In this document: piece by piece, positions 1 through 7,609 of the stretch
How positions within the stretch are numbered: the stretch's first letter is position 1
How the letters are laid out: the number at the start of each line of letters is the position of its first letter
Program-made: the position numbers and the translations under genes
The notes under the pieces: model-generated
Database searches by the model: none
The model's input: the letters and a program-made list of their open reading frames with translations, nothing else
What the model was told of the DNA's origin: nothing
Source of the DNA: DASWIP01 sp036397635
GTDB lineage: Bacteria > Actinomycetota > AC-67
Assembly (NCBI GenBank): GCA_036397635.1
Contig: DASWIP010000070.1
Location: forward strand, 1-27,340
Direction of reading: 5' to 3'
DNA: 27,340 bases

Positions 1-17
1 GCCCCGCTTCGCCTGGC

Positions 18-1904
18 ATGCGCGCGCGGTTCAGCCTGTATCCTGCGTCCGTGGCCGGGGAGGGCAGCAGCAGGGCGTCGCGCGCCGGTGCGCGCGCTGC
101 TCGGGCGACGGTCAAGGGCGCTGCTCGGGCGACGTCGAAGAAGACGGCAAAGCCATCCCGCAAAGCGACCCCCGCCGCGCCACGCCGGGAGGCCGCGCCC
201 CGCGCCGCGCCCCGCCGGGATGCCGCTCCCCGCCGGGAGTCCGCGTCCCAACGCGAGGCCGAGCGCAGCGGCGCGCGCGCGCTGGTCGAGCAGCTCGAGA
301 TCCTGGGCGTCGAGGTCGTGTTCGGTATCCCAGGGGTGCACAACCTGGCGATCTTCGACGCCCTGCGATCGTCGCGGATCCGCACGATCGGGGTGCGGCA
401 CGAACAGGCCGCCGCGTACGCGGCCGACGGCTACGCGCGCACGACCGGGAGCCTCGGTGTGTGCATCACCACTACCGGTCCGGGCGCGGCGAACACCGCG
501 GCGGCGATGGGCGAGGCGCGCGCGGCTCGCTCGCCGGTCCTGCACCTATCTACCCAGTCCGAAACGCGCATCTTGTCCGGGAAGACGGGGCGCTTTTCGC
601 TGCACTCGAGCCCGCAGCAGCGCGACCTCATGGCGGCGGTGACCCGGTGGGCCGCTTCGGTGGCACGCGCCGAAGCGATCCCGACCATGGTCGCGCGCGC
701 GGCCATCGAGGCTTTCGCCGGCCGGCGCGGGCCGGTTTTCCTGGAGATCCCGTTCGATCTGCTGTCGCAACCGGTCCGGTGGAAGCCGGCCGACCCGGTT
801 ACGCCTCCGTCGGGCGGTCCGGACCCGGCCCAGGTCGAGCGAGGAGCCGCGCTGCTCGCAGCCGCGCGCAAGCCCCTGATCTGGGCGGGCGGGGGAGCGA
901 TCTCAGGCGGCGCTGCGCCGATCCTGCTGGAGGTGGCCGAGCAGCTCGACGCGCCCGTGATCACCACGTTCAGCGGGAAGGGCATCGTGCCGGCGGATCA
1001 TCCGTTGAGCGTCGGCCTGCCGCCGCATCAACCCGAGGCGACCGCTCTGCTGAAGGGGGCCGACGCGCTGCTCGTCGTGGGAAGCGATCTGGACGCGATG
1101 AACACGCAAGGCTGGCGATTGCCGCTGCCGCGGCCGCGTGTGTCGATCAACGTCGTGGTCGAGGACGCGCGCCGCAACTACGCCTCGGACGCGATCATCG
1201 AGGCGGACGCGCGCGCGGGCCTGGCGGCGATGCTGCCGCTGCTGCCGTCGCGGCGTCGCGGCGCCGGGGCGAAACGCGTCGCGAAGGCGCGCGAGGGCGC
1301 GGACCGCTCGCTGCTCGCCGACGAGGACTTCAAGGCGCCGTACCGGTTCGTGCGCGCCGTCGAGCGCGCGCTGCCCGACGACGCGGTCGTCATCGCGGAC
1401 ATGGCCGTCGGCGGGTACTGGATGGCCGGCTACCACCGTCCCGACGCTCCGGGCCGGTTCCAGTACCCGATGGGATGGGGGACGCTGGGCTACGCGTTGC
1501 CGGCGGCGCTCGGCGCGGCGGCGACGGGGATGCCGACGCTGGTCGTCTGCGGCGACGGCGGGCTGATGTTCGCGCCCGGCGAGCTGGCGACGGCGGTGCA
1601 GGAGAAGCTGCCCATCGTCGTGCTGGTCGTCAACGACAAGGGGTACGGCATGCTGCGCTTCGATCAGCGTGAGCGCTACGGCGAGACCTTCGCCGTCGAC
1701 CTGCACACCCCGGATCTATGCGCGATGGCCGAGGCGTTCGGTGTCCCGGCCACACGCGCGACGCAACGCGACCTCGGCAAGACGCTGTCGTGGGCGTTCG
1801 AGCAGCGCGGCCCCGCCCTGGTCGAGTTGCGCGCGGCGTTCGCACCTCCGCCGACCACCTCGCCGCGCTGGCCGCTGAAAGGACAGAAGGAAGCGCGACC
1901 GTGA
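18..1904 (+). CDS. ThDP-dependent enzyme, acetolactate synthase-like fold, with basic N-terminal extension
   Basis: This is a three-domain thiamine-diphosphate enzyme (decarboxylase/carboligase superfamily); the substrate is not known. The catalytic glutamate lies in RHEQAAAYAADGYAR (E129). The C-terminal ThDP/Mg motif is GDGG at 512-515, followed by NDKGYG from residue 539. The core starts near residue 86. Residues 1-85 are a low-complexity Ala/Arg/Lys extension resembling histone-H1-like tails. The only in-frame starts before the core are ATG 18 and GTG 51, so most of the extension seems to be translated. The frame is open to the window edge, so the true start could lie upstream. The stop overlaps the next gene's GTG start (GTGA), suggesting coupling to a CaiB-type CoA-transferase. 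Oxalyl-CoA decarboxylase paired with formyl-CoA transferase has the same layout, but the sequence looks more like acetolactate-synthase-type enzymes. The family call is secure; the function is not. Confidence 0.88.
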   Translation: MRARFSLYPASVAGEGSSRASRAGARAARATVKGAARATSKKTAKPSRKATPAAPRREAAPRAAPRRDAAPRRESASQREAERSGARALVEQLEILGVEVVFGIPGVHNLAIFDALRSSRIRTIGVRHEQAAAYAADGYARTTGSLGVCITTTGPGAANTAAAMGEARAARSPVLHLSTQSETRILSGKTGRFSLHSSPQQRDLMAAVTRWAASVARAEAIPTMVARAAIEAFAGRRGPVFLEIPFDLLSQPVRWKPADPVTPPSGGPDPAQVERGAALLAAARKPLIWAGGGAISGGAAPILLEVAEQLDAPVITTFSGKGIVPADHPLSVGLPPHQPEATALLKGADALLVVGSDLDAMNTQGWRLPLPRPRVSINVVVEDARRNYASDAIIEADARAGLAAMLPLLPSRRRGAGAKRVAKAREGADRSLLADEDFKAPYRFVRAVERALPDDAVVIADMAVGGYWMAGYHRPDAPGRFQYPMGWGTLGYALPAALGAAATGMPTLVVCGDGGLMFAPGELATAVQEKLPIVVLVVNDKGYGMLRFDQRERYGETFAVDLHTPDLCAMAEAFGVPATRATQRDLGKTLSWAFEQRGPALVELRAAFAPPPTTSPRWPLKGQKEARP

Positions 1905-3115
1905 CCCGATCGCCGCTCGAGGGCGTCGTGGTCGCAGATTTCTCGCGCGTGCTGAGTGGCCCGTGGTGCACGATGACACTGGCCGATCTGGGCGCCGATG
2001 TGATCAAGGTTGAGCGGCCCGGTTCGGGAGACGAGACGCGCGGGTGGGGGCCGCCGTTCGCCGGTGGCGAGGCCGCGTACTTCCTGTCCACCAACCGCAA
2101 CAAACGCTCGGTCGCGCTGGATCTTGCGCGCGCCGATCACCACGCGGTCGCCGAGCGGCTGGTCGCGCGCGCCGACGTGGTCGTCGAAAACTTCCGCCCC
2201 GGCACGATGGACCGCCTCGGACTCGGCGAGGAGGCGTGCCGGCGGCTGAACCCAGACGTGATCTACGCCGCGATCTCGGGCTTCGGGCTCGACGGACCCG
2301 CGCGGGACCATCCCGGGTACGACTTCATCATCCAGGGCCTGGGCGGTGTGATGTCGATCAGCGGCGAGCCCGATCGCGATCCGATGAAGGTCGGCGTCGC
2401 GATCGCGGACATCACCACCGGCCTGTACTGCGCGATCGGGATCCTGGCCGCGCTGGCCGAGCGCGCGCCGGCCGGTGATGCCCCGACCCGTGGGGGGGCC
2501 GTCGGGCGGCACGTGCACGTGTCGCTGCTCGGATCGCAAGTGGCGTGGCTTGCGAACCAGGCCGCGAACCATCTGATCGGCGGCACCGAACCGGTGCGGA
2601 TGGGTAATCAGCATCCGAACATCGTTCCGTATCAGGTGTTCCACGCCGCCGACGCGCCGTTCGTGCTCGCGGTCGCGAACGAGTCGATATGGCGCCGTTT
2701 CTGCGACGTGCTCTCCCTCGGAGACCTCGCGACCGATCCCCGGTACGCGACCAACCGCGACCGCGTGCAGCACCGCGACGCGCTGATCGACCGGCTTGAG
2801 GTTCTGTTCGCGACGCGCGCCCGCGACGAGTGGATCGACGCGCTGACACCGGCGCAGGTGCCGTGCGGGCCGATCAACACGATCGCCGAGGTGTTCGAGC
2901 ATCCGCAGGTGCGCGCGCAGGGCATGGTAGAGCGGATCGAGCATCCAACGGCCGGTGAGATCGCGCTGGTGCGTACCCCGATCGAGCTCGATCACGCGCG
3001 CGTGACCGCGCGCCGCGCGCCGCCGACGCTAGGTCAGCACTCCGCGGAGGTGCTCGCGGAGCTGGGCTACGACGAGGAGGACATCGCGGCGCTGCTGGCG
3101 AACCCCCCGGGCTGA
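1901..3115 (+). CDS. CaiB/BaiF family (class III) CoA-transferase
   Basis: The 404-aa protein has the usual length for class III CoA-transferases, which move CoA between organic acids through an aspartyl-CoA anhydride. Visible family features are an N-terminal DFSRVLSGPWCTMTLADLGADVIKVE segment, VENFRPGTMDRLGLG near 95-108, and VGVAIADITTGLY, where D170 matches the catalytic aspartate of formyl-CoA transferase (D169 in Frc). The GTG start at 1901 overlaps the upstream stop by 4 nt and gives the canonical N terminus; the frame extends further upstream only as a shadow of the ThDP gene. The stop TGA shares one base with the next ATG (TGATG). The pairing with a ThDP enzyme suggests catabolism of a small acyl-CoA or oxo-acid. 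The substrate cannot be read from the sequence. Confidence 0.93.
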   Translation: MTRSPLEGVVVADFSRVLSGPWCTMTLADLGADVIKVERPGSGDETRGWGPPFAGGEAAYFLSTNRNKRSVALDLARADHHAVAERLVARADVVVENFRPGTMDRLGLGEEACRRLNPDVIYAAISGFGLDGPARDHPGYDFIIQGLGGVMSISGEPDRDPMKVGVAIADITTGLYCAIGILAALAERAPAGDAPTRGGAVGRHVHVSLLGSQVAWLANQAANHLIGGTEPVRMGNQHPNIVPYQVFHAADAPFVLAVANESIWRRFCDVLSLGDLATDPRYATNRDRVQHRDALIDRLEVLFATRARDEWIDALTPAQVPCGPINTIAEVFEHPQVRAQGMVERIEHPTAGEIALVRTPIELDHARVTARRAPPTLGQHSAEVLAELGYDEEDIAALLANPPG

Positions 3116-3672
3116 TGGCCAGGATCGTGATGGGTGCGGTCCTGACGGCGACGGTCGCCGTCGGGTTCCTCGCGCACGCGCCGGCGGCCTGGGCGTGCTC
3201 CTGCGTCGCGCACACGCTCGAGCAGCGCTACCAAGCCGCCGAGTTCGTCTTCAACGGCGTCGTCGAGCACGTCGATACCGTGGGGGACTCAGCGCGCGCG
3301 CGCATCGTGCTCGACGAGATCTTCAAGGGGCGGCTCCCCTCCGAGCTCGAGGTCACGACGGCCTCGACCTCGGCGGCGTGCGGCGTGCCATTCGTGGGTG
3401 GGATCCGCTACACGGTCTTCGCGACCCAGGATGTCGAGGATCTGGCGACATCGGCGTGCGACGGGACGACGGAAGATCCGGCGGTGCGCGCGGGCGCGCG
3501 AGATATCGCGACCGCGGGGCAGGCGGCGGCGTCGATCGAACCCGGCTCCACCGTGGCGATGGAGGCCGACCCTGCCGCGGATCGCACGTCGCGCGCCGGT
3601 CCCATCGCAGCAGCCGCGCTCATCGCAGCCGCCGTCATGGCCGGCGTGATCTGGGTACGGCTGGTGCGTTAG
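3115..3672 (+). CDS. Secreted TIMP/netrin-like (NTR fold) protein with C-terminal membrane anchor
   Basis: This 185-aa protein has a signal peptide (hydrophobic to about residue 26) ending AWA|CSC, so cleavage would leave a mature N terminus beginning Cys-Ser-Cys (C28, C30). A CxC N terminus is the hallmark of TIMP/NTR domains, in which the terminal amine and the first disulfide matter for binding metalloproteases. Further cysteines at AACGVPF and SACDG could form the disulfide partners. A hydrophobic segment follows near 160-180 and the protein ends in WVRLVR, so it is probably anchored to the membrane and displayed outside. TGATG overlap couples it to the CoA-transferase gene, though a shared job is not obvious. 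The fold assignment rests on motif and layout only, and protease inhibition is unproven. Confidence 0.8.
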   Translation: MARIVMGAVLTATVAVGFLAHAPAAWACSCVAHTLEQRYQAAEFVFNGVVEHVDTVGDSARARIVLDEIFKGRLPSELEVTTASTSAACGVPFVGGIRYTVFATQDVEDLATSACDGTTEDPAVRAGARDIATAGQAAASIEPGSTVAMEADPAADRTSRAGPIAAAALIAAAVMAGVIWVRLVR

Positions 3673-3689
3673 ACGGCGACCTGGTTGCG

Positions 3690-4619
3690 TCAGACTGCGA
3701 CGGGTTCCTCCAGCGGTGGCGGTTCGGCGACCGCGGGCGCGCGCACGCCGCCGCGCTGGGTCAGCACGACGCCGGTGATCACCATCGCCGCGGCGACCCC
3801 GACCGCCGGTCCCAGCGGCTCGCTCAGGATCAGCCATGCCGCGAGCAGCGCGACGACCGGCACCATGTAGATCGAGACCGACACCTTGGTCGCGCTCATG
3901 TGCGCCAGCGCGTAGTTGAACAGCAGGTAACCGGCGGCCGAGCCGCCCGCGCCGAGCCAGAACACCCAGCCCCACCCTTCCAGGCTCAGACGCGTGGTCT
4001 CGCGCACCAGGCTCGGGGTGACGAAAGGCAGCAGCATCACCGAACCGGTGAGCACCCCTGCGATCGTGACCTGCATCGAGGATATGCGCGCGATCATCGG
4101 CTTGGCGACGATGGTGTACACGGCCCATGCGACCGGTGCGAGCAGCGCGACAACGAACCCCGAAACCTGGGTGCGCGCGCCGCCGTTCTCACCGCCGAAC
4201 GCGAGCAGCGCGACCCCGCCGAACGCGAGCGCGATGCCGAGCACGCCGCGTCGGGTGACGCGCTCGCGCAGGACCGTCGCGGAGCCGATCGCGACCATCA
4301 CCGGCGCGGTCGCGACGATCAACGCGGCGACGCTGGCGCTGGTGCGCTGCTCGCCCCAGTTCAGCGCGAGGTGATACAACGGGACGCCGGTCAGGCCCAA
4401 CACCGTGACCCGCCACAGGTCGCCGCGCCGCAGCTGCGGACGTGCCGCCGGCCAAGCCGCGAGCATGCCCAGCAGGAACAGGTCGGCGATGCCGAAGCGC
4501 AGCACCGCGAGCGTGGTGGGGGAGACCTCGCGCAGTCCCTGCTTGATCGCGACGAACGCGACGCCCCACAGGACCGCCAGCGCGATCAGGGACGCGGGGA
4601 GCAGCAGCCGCTTGAGCAT
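3690..4619 (-). CDS. EamA/DMT-superfamily transporter (first of two)
   Basis: This 309-aa, very hydrophobic protein fits two EamA repeats of about five transmembrane helices each. It starts with the typical LAVLWGVAFVAIKQGLREVSPTTLAVLRF segment, and the second half repeats the pattern from about residue 150 (LLAPVAWAVYTIVAKPMI). EamA proteins are inner-membrane carriers, often exporters of amino acids or metabolites; no substrate can be assigned. The C terminus is a short Pro/Glu-rich tail. The gene is convergent with the NTR gene (17-bp gap) and divergent from the threonine aldolase gene. A TACACT -10 ends exactly 6 nt before the ATG and no Shine-Dalgarno is present, which predicts a leaderless mRNA. 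Confidence 0.93.
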   Translation of the reverse strand: MLKRLLLPASLIALAVLWGVAFVAIKQGLREVSPTTLAVLRFGIADLFLLGMLAAWPAARPQLRRGDLWRVTVLGLTGVPLYHLALNWGEQRTSASVAALIVATAPVMVAIGSATVLRERVTRRGVLGIALAFGGVALLAFGGENGGARTQVSGFVVALLAPVAWAVYTIVAKPMIARISSMQVTIAGVLTGSVMLLPFVTPSLVRETTRLSLEGWGWVFWLGAGGSAAGYLLFNYALAHMSATKVSVSIYMVPVVALLAAWLILSEPLGPAVGVAAAMVITGVVLTQRGGVRAPAVAEPPPLEEPVAV

Positions 4620-4625
4620 GCGGTC

Positions 4626-4631
4626 AGTGTA
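4626..4631 (-). promoter_or_regulatory. -10 element for the EamA gene at 4619 (leaderless)
   Basis: TACACT on the minus strand lies 6 nt from the ATG, so transcription should begin at the start codon itself. No convincing -35 is visible. Confidence 0.6.
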
Positions 4632-4646
4632 ACGACCGCGCCCTGC

Positions 4647-4652
4647 TAGTCT
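4647..4652 (+). promoter_or_regulatory. -10 element for ltaE (leaderless)
   Basis: TAGTCT lies 8 nt before the ATG at 4661 with no Shine-Dalgarno between them. It is divergent from, and 15 bp from, the -10 of the EamA gene. No clear -35 is seen. Confidence 0.5.
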
Positions 4653-4660
4653 CTTCCCTC

Positions 4661-5707
4661 ATGACCACAGGGCACGTCGAGCACGGCTGCGTGGAGCTGC
4701 GCAGCGATACGTTCACGCGTCCAACGCCCGAGATGCGTCGTGCCATGGCTGAGGCCGAGGTCGGCGACGACGTCTGGGGCGAGGACCCCACCGCCAACGC
4801 GCTCGAGCAGCGATGCGCAGCGCTGCTCGGCAAGGAAGCCGGCTGTTTCGTGCCGTCCGGATCGATGGGCAACGAGATATGTATCAATGCGCAGACCGAG
4901 CCCGGTGAGGAGATCATCGTCGAGGCGTCGGCTCACATCGTGGATGCCGAGGTGGGCGCGCCCGCCATGATCAGCCAGGTGATGCTGCGCACGGTCACCG
5001 GCGCGCGCGGCGTGTTCGATCCGGATGACCTCGCGGCCGCGATCCGGCCCCGCAGCCGATTCTTCACCCACACCGCGCTGCTGTGCCTGGAGAACACGCA
5101 TCAACACAGCGGGGGAGCCGTGGTACCGCTCGACGCCTTCCGCGGCATGAGCAAGCTCGCGCGCGAGCGTGGGATCCGCGTCCACCTGGACGGGGCGCGG
5201 ATCTTCAACGCCTCGGTCGCCGCCGGCGTCCCTGCCGCCGAGTACGCCGCAGAGGTCGACACGCTGTCGTTCTGCTTCTCGAAGGGCCTCGGCGCGCCGA
5301 TCGGCTCGATGGTGGTGGGGGATCGCGAGACGGTCGACCGCGCGCGTCGAGTGCGCAAGATGCTCGGCGGGGGCATGCGCCAGGTCGGGGTCATCGCGGC
5401 CGCGGCGCGCGTGGCGATCGACACCATGGTGGAGCGCTTGCAGGAGGACCACGTCAACGCTCGCCGTCTGGCGGATGGGCTCGCGGCGATCCGGCCCGAG
5501 CTGGTCGATCCCGCGAGCGTCGAGACCAACATCGTCTACCTGGACACCGGCGAGTTGGATGCCGGCGAGGTCGCATCGGCGCTCGGCGCGCGCGACGTCC
5601 GCGTCGGTCCCATGGGGGCCGGGCGGATCCGCTGCGTCACCCACAAAGACGTCAACGCAGACGGGATCGAGCGAGCGCTCGAGGCGTTCCGCGCGGTCCT
5701 GGGATGA
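4661..5707 (+). CDS. ltaE: Low-specificity L-threonine aldolase, PLP-dependent
   Basis: The 348-aa protein cleaves L-threonine or allo-threonine to glycine and acetaldehyde and is a cytosolic fold-type I PLP enzyme. Family motifs are clear: LRSDTFTRPT at 13-22, GDDVWGEDPTANALE at 35-49, the phosphate-binding PSGSMGN near 65-71, HLDGAR at 175-180 (D177 contacts the PLP ring nitrogen), and SFCFSKGLGAPIGS with the Schiff-base lysine K208. Length is normal for the family. The ATG at 4661 lacks a Shine-Dalgarno but sits 8 nt after a TAGTCT -10. The stop overlaps the GNAT gene's start (ATGA), so the two are probably co-translated. The aldolase call is solid; strict stereospecificity cannot be judged. 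Confidence 0.95.
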   Translation: MTTGHVEHGCVELRSDTFTRPTPEMRRAMAEAEVGDDVWGEDPTANALEQRCAALLGKEAGCFVPSGSMGNEICINAQTEPGEEIIVEASAHIVDAEVGAPAMISQVMLRTVTGARGVFDPDDLAAAIRPRSRFFTHTALLCLENTHQHSGGAVVPLDAFRGMSKLARERGIRVHLDGARIFNASVAAGVPAAEYAAEVDTLSFCFSKGLGAPIGSMVVGDRETVDRARRVRKMLGGGMRQVGVIAAAARVAIDTMVERLQEDHVNARRLADGLAAIRPELVDPASVETNIVYLDTGELDAGEVASALGARDVRVGPMGAGRIRCVTHKDVNADGIERALEAFRAVLG

Positions 5708-6228
5708 GCGTCGTCTTCACGACCGCGCGGCTGCGCGCGCGCTCGTGGGCGCCGGAGGACGCAGAGGCCGGGTTCGCCATCTACTCCGATCCCGAGGTCA
5801 TGCGCTATCTCGGCGACGGTACGGGGGCACCGGTTCCCAGCGTCGAGGCCATGCGACGGACCCTCGAGGCGCGCGCCGAGCGCGAAGCTGGTTCTCCGTT
5901 CGGTATGTGGGCGCTCGAGCAGCTCGAGGACGGCATCGTCGTGGGCTCGATCCTGCTGATCCCGCTGGAGAACAGGGGCCCGGATATCGAGGCGGGGTGG
6001 CACCTCGGCCGCGCGCATTGGGGCAACGGGTACGCGACCGAGGCCGGGCGCGCGATCCTGAGCTACGCCTTCGACACCCTTGGGCTCGAGCGCGTCATCG
6101 CGGTCGTGTATCCGCAGAACGAGGCATCGTTGCGCGTCGCCGAGCGCATCGGCATGCGCCGCGACGGCCGGATGCACGCCTACGGCCGTGACCTCGAACG
6201 CTTCGTCGCGGAACCGACCCTCGGATGA
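5704..6228 (+). CDS. GNAT-family N-acetyltransferase (RimJ/RimL-like)
   Basis: This 174-aa protein is an acetyl-CoA-dependent N-acetyltransferase. The N terminus (FTTARLRARSWAPEDAEAGFAIYSDPEVMRYL) is typical of RimJ/RimL-type GNATs. The acetyl-CoA pyrophosphate loop is seen in GRAHWGNGYATEAGRAIL near residues 98-115, and the NEASLRVAERIGM segment near 139-151 is the conserved motif B region. The start at 5704 is chosen because ATGA overlaps the ltaE stop and yields a normal N terminus; the open frame continues upstream only inside ltaE. The acceptor could be a ribosomal protein N terminus, an amino acid or a small amine and cannot be decided from the sequence. Confidence 0.92.
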   Translation: MSVVFTTARLRARSWAPEDAEAGFAIYSDPEVMRYLGDGTGAPVPSVEAMRRTLEARAEREAGSPFGMWALEQLEDGIVVGSILLIPLENRGPDIEAGWHLGRAHWGNGYATEAGRAILSYAFDTLGLERVIAVVYPQNEASLRVAERIGMRRDGRMHAYGRDLERFVAEPTLG

Positions 6229-6357
6229 GCGTCGTGCCGCAGTCCGCCGCAGCCCGCGCCAGCCAGCCCCAGGCCGCTCCTCCCGGTTCTCCCGGTTCTC
6301 CCGTCCCGTCAATCTGGGGTGGCTAAGCGCCCGTGGGCTGAGTTCGATGACCAGACC

Positions 6358-6395
6358 CTCGGGTGCCGGGCTCGGGTGCCGGGCTCGGGTGCCGG
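6358..6395. repeat. Three tandem copies of a 13-bp unit
   Basis: CTCGGGTGCCGGG is repeated at 6358-6370 and 6371-6383, with a third copy lacking the last base at 6384-6395. It lies in the 170-bp convergent gap between the GNAT gene and the DAHP synthase stop. A shorter repeat of CCCGGTTCT precedes it near 6284-6305. No protein or clear terminator was recognised here. Confidence 0.85.
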
Positions 6396-6398
6396 TGC

Positions 6399-7448
6399 TC
6401 AGTCGCCGGCGACCTGGAGGTTCTGCTTCGCCTCGGCCATCGGCCGTCCGACCGCCCTGGCCACCTTGATCACATCGGCGATGATCTGGCCGACCTCGTC
6501 GGTGGTCACCGCCTGCGGCCCATCGCATAGCGCAGCCTCGGGCTTGGGATGCACGTCCATCATGATGCCGTCGGCTCCGACCGCGACGGCTGCGAGCGAC
6601 AGCGGATGGACCAGCTCCTTCTTCCCGCCCGAGTGCGACGGATCCACGATCACGGGGAGGTGCGAGAGGTTGTGGATCAACGGCACCGCGGAGATGTCCA
6701 GCGTGTTGCGCGTCATCGGCTCGTAGGTGCGGATGCCACGCTCGCACAGGATGATCTCCTGGTTGCCCTGGCGCGCGATGTACTCGGCTGCCTGCAGCCA
6801 TTCCTCGATCGTGGACGCGAGTCCCCGTTTGAGCATGACCGGCCGGTGCAGCTTGCCGATCTCCTTGAGCAGCTCGAAGTTCTGCATGTTGCGCGCGCCC
6901 ACGCGCAAGATGTCCGAGTAGGAGGCGACCAGCTCGACGTCCTCGACCTGGAGCACCTCGGTGACCGTGGGCATCCCTGTCTCGGCTCGCATCTCGGCCA
7001 GGATCTCGAGCCCGCGCTTGGCCAGCCCTTGGAACGCGTAGGGGGAGGTACGGTGCTTGTACGCGTCGCCCCGCAGGATGTGGGCTCCGGCCGCCTTGAC
7101 CGCGCGTGCGGCGGTGAGCGCCTGCTCCTCGGTCTCGATCGCGCAGGGCCCGGCGATCACCGTGAAGGTGTCGCGCGAGATCTTCACGCCGCCGACGATG
7201 ACTTCGGTCGGCTCGGTCTTGGCCTCGCGCGCGACCAGCTTGTAGGGCTTGCCGATGCGCATGACGCTCTCGACGCCGGGCAGGCCGGCGATCGGCAGCG
7301 CCACGAACCGTTCGGTGTCGCCGACCAGGCCGATGATCGTGCGGGCCTTGCCGCGAGAGACGAAGGCTTCGCCGCCGGCGTCCTCGACCATCTCGACGAC
7401 GCGCGCGACGTCCTCCTCGCTCGCGCCGGGCTGCATCACCACGACCAT
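6399..7448 (-). CDS. aroF: 3-deoxy-7-phosphoheptulonate (DAHP) synthase, AroA(Q)/AroF-like with N-terminal ferredoxin-like domain
   Basis: This 349-aa enzyme condenses phosphoenolpyruvate and erythrose 4-phosphate, the first step of the shikimate pathway. Residues 1-70 form the small ferredoxin-like domain known from Thermotoga-type DAHP synthases, often the site of Phe/Tyr feedback. The barrel follows from about residue 80: AGPCAIET with the metal cysteine C102, LRGDAYKHRTSPYAFQGL at 125-142 (PEP/E4P-binding Lys, Arg), DPSHSGGKK with the metal histidine, and DVHPKPEAALCDGPQ with the metal aspartate. The more usual form of the second motif is GGAFKPRTSPY, so D128 and H132 are variants. AAGGAGA lies 6 nt before the ATG, unlike the leaderless neighbours. 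That fits its place downstream of a transcribed leader with an aromatic-rich peptide and terminator, which points to attenuation control. Confidence 0.96.
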   Translation of the reverse strand: MVVVMQPGASEEDVARVVEMVEDAGGEAFVSRGKARTIIGLVGDTERFVALPIAGLPGVESVMRIGKPYKLVAREAKTEPTEVIVGGVKISRDTFTVIAGPCAIETEEQALTAARAVKAAGAHILRGDAYKHRTSPYAFQGLAKRGLEILAEMRAETGMPTVTEVLQVEDVELVASYSDILRVGARNMQNFELLKEIGKLHRPVMLKRGLASTIEEWLQAAEYIARQGNQEIILCERGIRTYEPMTRNTLDISAVPLIHNLSHLPVIVDPSHSGGKKELVHPLSLAAVAVGADGIMMDVHPKPEAALCDGPQAVTTDEVGQIIADVIKVARAVGRPMAEAKQNLQVAGD

Positions 7449-7496
7449 CGGTCTCTCCTTCGTCTCCTGCCCCGACCTGCCCCCGGAAGCGAAACG

Positions 7497-7517
7497 CCCC
7501 GGGTGCTGGACCCGGGG
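7497..7517 (-). terminator. Attenuator terminator hairpin upstream of aroF
   Basis: On the minus strand CCCCGGGT (7517-7510), a 5-nt loop and ACCCGGGG (7504-7497) form a perfect 8-bp GC stem, followed by CGTTTCGCTT. The U-tract is weak but normal for a GC-rich genome. It lies between the leader peptide stop and the aroF Shine-Dalgarno, the standard position for an amino-acid attenuator. Confidence 0.75.
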
Positions 7518-7563
7518 CTGCTGGCTTGGGCGTCTGGCTCTACAGGCCGTCGGCCTCCGGGTC
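7509..7563 (-). promoter_or_regulatory. Predicted antiterminator pairing of the aroF leader
   Basis: GACCCGG at 7563-7557, inside the leader peptide ORF just after the aromatic codons, can pair perfectly over 7 bp with CCGGGTC at 7515-7509, the 5' arm and first loop base of the terminator. A ribosome stalled on the Tyr/Phe/Trp codons would leave the first segment free and block the terminator. A ribosome at the stop codon would be expected to cover or disrupt it. This is inferred from base pairing by eye. Confidence 0.6.
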
Positions 7564-7599
7564 GCCGGAGGAGTCGTAGAACCAGAAATAGCGCTGCAT
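7540..7599 (-). CDS. Aromatic-rich leader peptide of the aroF attenuator
   Basis: The 19-codon ORF encodes MQRYFWFYDSSGDPEADGL and ends in TAG. Codons 4-8 are Tyr-Phe-Trp-Phe-Tyr, five aromatic residues in a row covering all three end products of the pathway whose first enzyme is encoded just downstream. The ATG lies 10 nt after a TACCAT -10, so the mRNA should begin 1-3 nt before it, almost leaderless. The peptide probably has no function after synthesis; its translation senses charged aromatic tRNAs. A comparable arrangement (aroR-aroF, leaderless leader peptide with aromatic codons) has been reported in Corynebacterium glutamicum. This ORF is too short for routine gene callers. Confidence 0.85.
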   Translation of the reverse strand: MQRYFWFYDSSGDPEADGL

Positions 7600-7609
7600 C
7601 TCGCCGGCG

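Noticed and set aside
461..1672. Long open frames overlapping the ThDP gene on both strands
   Set aside because: They are Arg/Ala/Gly-rich shadow translations produced by high GC; the ThDP frame has clear family motifs.
1676..2995. 439-codon antisense frame across the CoA-transferase gene
   Set aside because: Composition is typical of a GC-rich antisense shadow (His/Arg/Asp-rich, no domain), and the sense frame is a full CaiB/BaiF protein.
4646..5644. Antisense frame over the threonine aldolase gene
   Set aside because: No recognisable motif; the sense strand carries the complete aldolase with its catalytic lysine.
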